Position numbers and translations under genes: made by a program. Source: Gammaproteobacteria bacterium (GTDB lineage Bacteria; Pseudomonadota; Gammaproteobacteria; UBA9214). From it: a stretch of 15,731 nt of DNA. The stretch is taken from assembly GCA_029864225.1 (NCBI GenBank), contig JAOTTU010000029.1, positions 1 to 15,731 on the forward strand, in the 5' to 3' direction. Of the stretch, positions 13,623-15,731 are shown in pieces. Below the pieces are notes generated by a model that saw nothing but the letters and a program-made list of their open reading frames with translations, was not told the DNA's origin and ran no database searches. Position 1 is the first letter of the stretch. Each line of letters begins with the position of its first letter.

Positions 13623-13973
13623 TTATTGTTTCATCTGGAAGCATTTGCGCTCCGCATCCTTGCGTGTTTCGGCGAGCAGTTCGATGATTTCACCTGTCCG
13701 ATCGCGATCGCGGAACAGTCCACCACGTTCGCCCGGTGTTTTGCGCAGATTGGTATAGGTAACCGCTTTCGTGAATTCATCGTATGATAAGCGGGATGCA
13801 ATCGTGTCGATAGTACAGACACAGGCGTAGAGTGAGTTGTAATTCTGACCGCCATGTTCAGACATGCAGTTCAACACATATTCCACACGCTCCTGGGTTG
13901 GAAAGTCGTTGGCCTGAACACCGGCACTGGTTAACAGGCAGGCGATTACTGAAAAGCTCAAACAGAATTTCAT
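13623..13973 (-). CDS. Small secreted four-cysteine protein of unknown function
   Basis: A 116-residue protein with a signal peptide (cleavage near VQA, 21). The mature part of about 95 residues has four cysteines: Cys36 (YVLNCM), Cys51 and Cys53 (LYACVC) and Cys111. The CxC pair and conserved-looking blocks 'GGQNYNSLYACVCTID' and 'TPGERGGLFRDRDR' suggest a folded, disulfide-bonded or metal-binding periplasmic protein. No known domain could be assigned. ATG 13973 is chosen over 14000 because AGGAAGG directly precedes it and the signal peptide follows. It converges on the SoxYZ-like gene with a 22-bp gap. I have a vague memory of similar proteins in methylotroph quinoprotein clusters but cannot verify it. 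Confidence 0.8.
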   Translation of the reverse strand: MKFCLSFSVIACLLTSAGVQANDFPTQERVEYVLNCMSEHGGQNYNSLYACVCTIDTIASRLSYDEFTKAVTYTNLRKTPGERGGLFRDRDRTGEIIELLAETRKDAERKCFQMKQ

Positions 13974-14274
13974 GGTCCTTCCTCTCATGGTAAGTATCAT
14001 TGGTCCATCCGGAATAACTGCAGCTAACGGTCAGGGTCGCCGTGTAGGCATGGACGATAGTGTTCCACCTTATTGGGTCTCTGATCAACCCAGACTTTAA
14101 TTATTTCATCCCTGCGCATACGGGAATAGTATGATATAAAATTAGTCAGAGTTACCATTATTTTCGAGCTATCACTGCTTTACAAGGAAATTTCATTTGC
14201 TGCTCGGGATCCGGGCCCATGATCGAACGCGCAGGCAACAAGCGGCAGGTTCCGGCAGACTTGAACTTTAGTGG
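13974..14274. other. Intergenic region without a recognisable gene
   Basis: This 301-bp gap lies between two minus-strand genes. It contains an AT-rich patch at about 14120-14165 with TGATATAAAAT on the plus strand, resembling an extended -10 element but without a good -35 box. Only short unsupported open frames occur. It probably carries the promoter of the four-cysteine gene and the 3' end of the DUF302 message; no terminator hairpin with a T-tract was found. Confidence 0.5.
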
Positions 14275-14748
14275 TTATTCAATTGCGCTGGCCACGATCG
14301 CCTCGAGTATACGGTTGATTCTCTGACTCAGCGGTCGCACTGCCGGATCATTTTCCGGCAGCAAACGAGCCTCGACGGTCACGTTTCCAGCCTGTTCGTA
14401 TATTGCAATCCGGCACGGCATGTGCAGAAGATACTGCGGAGCTGCCTCCAGGAGTTGTCGCGCATAGTTCAGATTACAAAAATGCAGAACGGTACTGGGA
14501 GGTAAGTCGATATTCTCCCGTCTGGCAATGGCTTCACCGATTGTGTCACGACTGGTTAAACGAAAATTATGCTCGCCAATGGCGAATTCCAGATCGGCAA
14601 GCACATCATCAAATGATTTTGACGTATGCGCTGTGTAGCGGGGTGCCGGATCCTGGCCGGGGCGCGGGCCGCAGGCGGCCACGGTCATTAGTATGAGGAC
14701 AAATACAACGACGGTTTTACCGGCGAACGGTATCCAATTAAGGTGCAT
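14275..14748 (-). CDS. DUF302-domain lipoprotein
   Basis: A 157-residue envelope lipoprotein. The hydrophobic N-terminus (11-25) ends in a lipobox, TVAAC, with lipidated Cys26. The rest is a DUF302 domain: 'SFDDVLADLEFAIGEHNF' (45-62), an alternating strand region with 'TVLHFCNLNYARQLLEAAP' (87-104) and the hallmark 'HMPCRIAIYEQAGNVTV' (109-125). Cys91 and Cys112 are in the mature domain. ATG 14748 is preferred over the upstream ATG at 14784 because the lipoprotein signal fits it better. DUF302 has no established activity. The gene is divergent from the TraB/GumN gene and may form a unit with the downstream four-cysteine gene. Confidence 0.85.
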   Translation of the reverse strand: MHLNWIPFAGKTVVVFVLILMTVAACGPRPGQDPAPRYTAHTSKSFDDVLADLEFAIGEHNFRLTSRDTIGEAIARRENIDLPPSTVLHFCNLNYARQLLEAAPQYLLHMPCRIAIYEQAGNVTVEARLLPENDPAVRPLSQRINRILEAIVASAIE

Positions 14749-14913
14749 GGTTGTCAATATCAGGGATTGCGAATCACCCGACACATGCTACTCGATCACA
14801 AAAGATATGGCTATTTTGCCTGTTAACTACTCCCACGGTCAAAACACTTTCATGCTGCCCGGGCGCTGCTGCAAGTGAAAACCTGTGTGCTGCGACGGAG
14901 CTGCTTGGGCTAT

Positions 14914-15731
14914 ATGAGTATAAATCCAGTGAATTATACGATCCCTTATCTCGAATCTGTCCTGCTTTCAGTGATGTTATTGTGTGCAGATATCGGTGCG
15001 GCCTATCCGGCCGGTGGCCCTTGTCAGCCGAGTCCGGACCGGGCCGTTGCCCCGATCACTGACAAGTCGCGGGTACCGTATGGTGAAGGGTTGCTATGGA
15101 AGATAGAGGGTCGCGGGATTGAGCCAGGTTATCTGTTTGGCACGATACATCTGGAGGATCCCCGGGTCACCAGACTTCCGCCGGTCGTGCAGGACGTCTT
15201 CAACAGCGCGACCAGTTTTATCACCGAGGTGGAGATGCATCCCGCCGCCAGAGCGAGTTATGCCGAACACATGCGATTGTCGCAGGGGATATCGTTGCAG
15301 CAGTATCTCGACGCACCCCTGTATCAGCAGCTGGTGCACATTCTGGATGCGGAATATGCGCTTCCGGAATCCGTCCTCGATAACCTCAAACCTTGGGCAG
15401 TTTTCATCCTGCTGAGCCGGCCCCCACCCGTAACCGGACGTGTACTGGACGACCTGCTCGACGCACAGGCGGTACAGCAAGGCAAGTCGATCCACGGGCT
15501 GGAAACGGTCGGCGAACTGGTGGCGGCACTGGACGGTATGTCTGGTGACGACCAAGTTGAGATTCTGGTGGATACGGTCTGCAATCGCGATCAGCTTGCT
15601 GAGCAATTGGAGGAGCAGACGACACTTTATTTGCACCAGGACGTGGCCGGTATGCTGGCGATCAATACCAGACCGCACCAGGATGATGCATTGTTTGAGC
15701 GATTCATGGAGCGTACCCTATATCAGCGCAA
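14914..15731 (+). CDS. TraB/GumN family protein, 5' part (truncated by window end)
   Basis: An open frame runs from ATG 14914 to the window edge (272 codons) without a stop. A likely signal peptide covers residues 12-30 (SVLLSVMLLCADIGAA). The domain starts 'GLLWKIEGRG' and shows the family hallmark YLFGTIHLEDPRV with GTIH at 76-79, then a conserved glutamate in 'FITEVEMHP' and 'HGLETVGELVAAL'. These belong to the TraB/GumN (TIKI-like) superfamily, some members of which are metalloproteases. The start is uncertain because the ribosome site is weak (GGAG 13 bases ahead); GTG 14929 is an alternative. Any role in methanol oxidation is unknown. The 3' end lies outside the window. Confidence 0.85.
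   Translation, partial: MSINPVNYTIPYLESVLLSVMLLCADIGAAYPAGGPCQPSPDRAVAPITDKSRVPYGEGLLWKIEGRGIEPGYLFGTIHLEDPRVTRLPPVVQDVFNSATSFITEVEMHPAARASYAEHMRLSQGISLQQYLDAPLYQQLVHILDAEYALPESVLDNLKPWAVFILLSRPPPVTGRVLDDLLDAQAVQQGKSIHGLETVGELVAALDGMSGDDQVEILVDTVCNRDQLAEQLEEQTTLYLHQDVAGMLAINTRPHQDDALFERFMERTLYQR

Noticed and set aside
14219..14326. Short plus-strand ORF starting MIERAGNK overlapping the end of the DUF302 gene
   Set aside because: No ribosome site, antisense over the DUF302 C-terminus and no recognisable features.
15094..15678. 194-codon minus-strand open frame at the right edge
   Set aside because: The plus strand encodes a convincing TraB/GumN domain over the same bases.
1..15731. CRISPR arrays, tRNA or rRNA genes, insertion sequences, integrases
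   Set aside because: I looked for regularly spaced repeats, tRNA-like T-loops, transposase motifs and flanking inverted repeats and saw none; the only tandem repetition is inside the pentapeptide gene and the G-rich linker codons.

Overview
The window looks like a chromosomal methanol-oxidation island from a methylotrophic, probably gammaproteobacterial, organism of moderately high GC. The centrepiece is a lanthanide-type PQQ methanol dehydrogenase (XoxF, clade-5-like by my reading) with its cytochrome (XoxG) and periplasmic partner (XoxJ). These three genes run straight into pqqA, pqqB, pqqC and pqqD on the same (minus) strand. The taxon call is inference from protein resemblance; nothing in the window fixes it. 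No calcium-type mxaF/mxaI is present here.

Layout. (1) 2-3781, plus strand: four tightly packed genes of the ABC-transporter set that recurs beside PQQ-dependent alcohol dehydrogenases: ATPase, secreted seven-bladed YVTN propeller, secreted substrate-binding-like protein, and an ABC-2 type permease. A prolyl aminopeptidase-like hydrolase (3827-4789) follows and converges on the pqq genes. (2) 4860-10396, minus strand: transcription order xoxF, xoxG, xoxJ, pqqA, pqqB, pqqC, pqqD. A 13-bp perfect hairpin lies between xoxF and xoxG. pqqA (24 aa) is easily missed because it is so short. No pqqE follows pqqD. (3) 10397-10895: a 0.5-kb divergent intergenic region that should hold the promoters of both arms. 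(4) 10896-13600, plus strand: secreted pentapeptide-repeat protein, secreted metallo-beta-lactamase-fold hydrolase, and a fused SoxY-SoxZ-like carrier. The last two match the 'quinoprotein relay' families, whose biochemical role is not known. (5) 13623-14748, minus strand: a small secreted four-cysteine protein and a DUF302 lipoprotein. (6) 14914 to the window end, plus strand: 5' part of a TraB/GumN-family protein.

How it fits together. XoxF would oxidise methanol in the periplasm using PQQ plus a lanthanide and pass electrons to XoxG. XoxJ probably helps produce active XoxF. PqqA is the peptide precursor of PQQ, and PqqB, PqqC and PqqD act in its processing. PqqE must come from elsewhere. 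Around this sit at least eight envelope proteins with no settled function (ABC set, propeller, SoxYZ-like carrier, MBL hydrolase, pentapeptide protein, four-Cys protein, DUF302 lipoprotein). Their co-location suggests a supporting system for quinoprotein maturation, metal or cofactor handling, or sulfur-carrier chemistry. This poorly understood periphery is where new biology is most likely.
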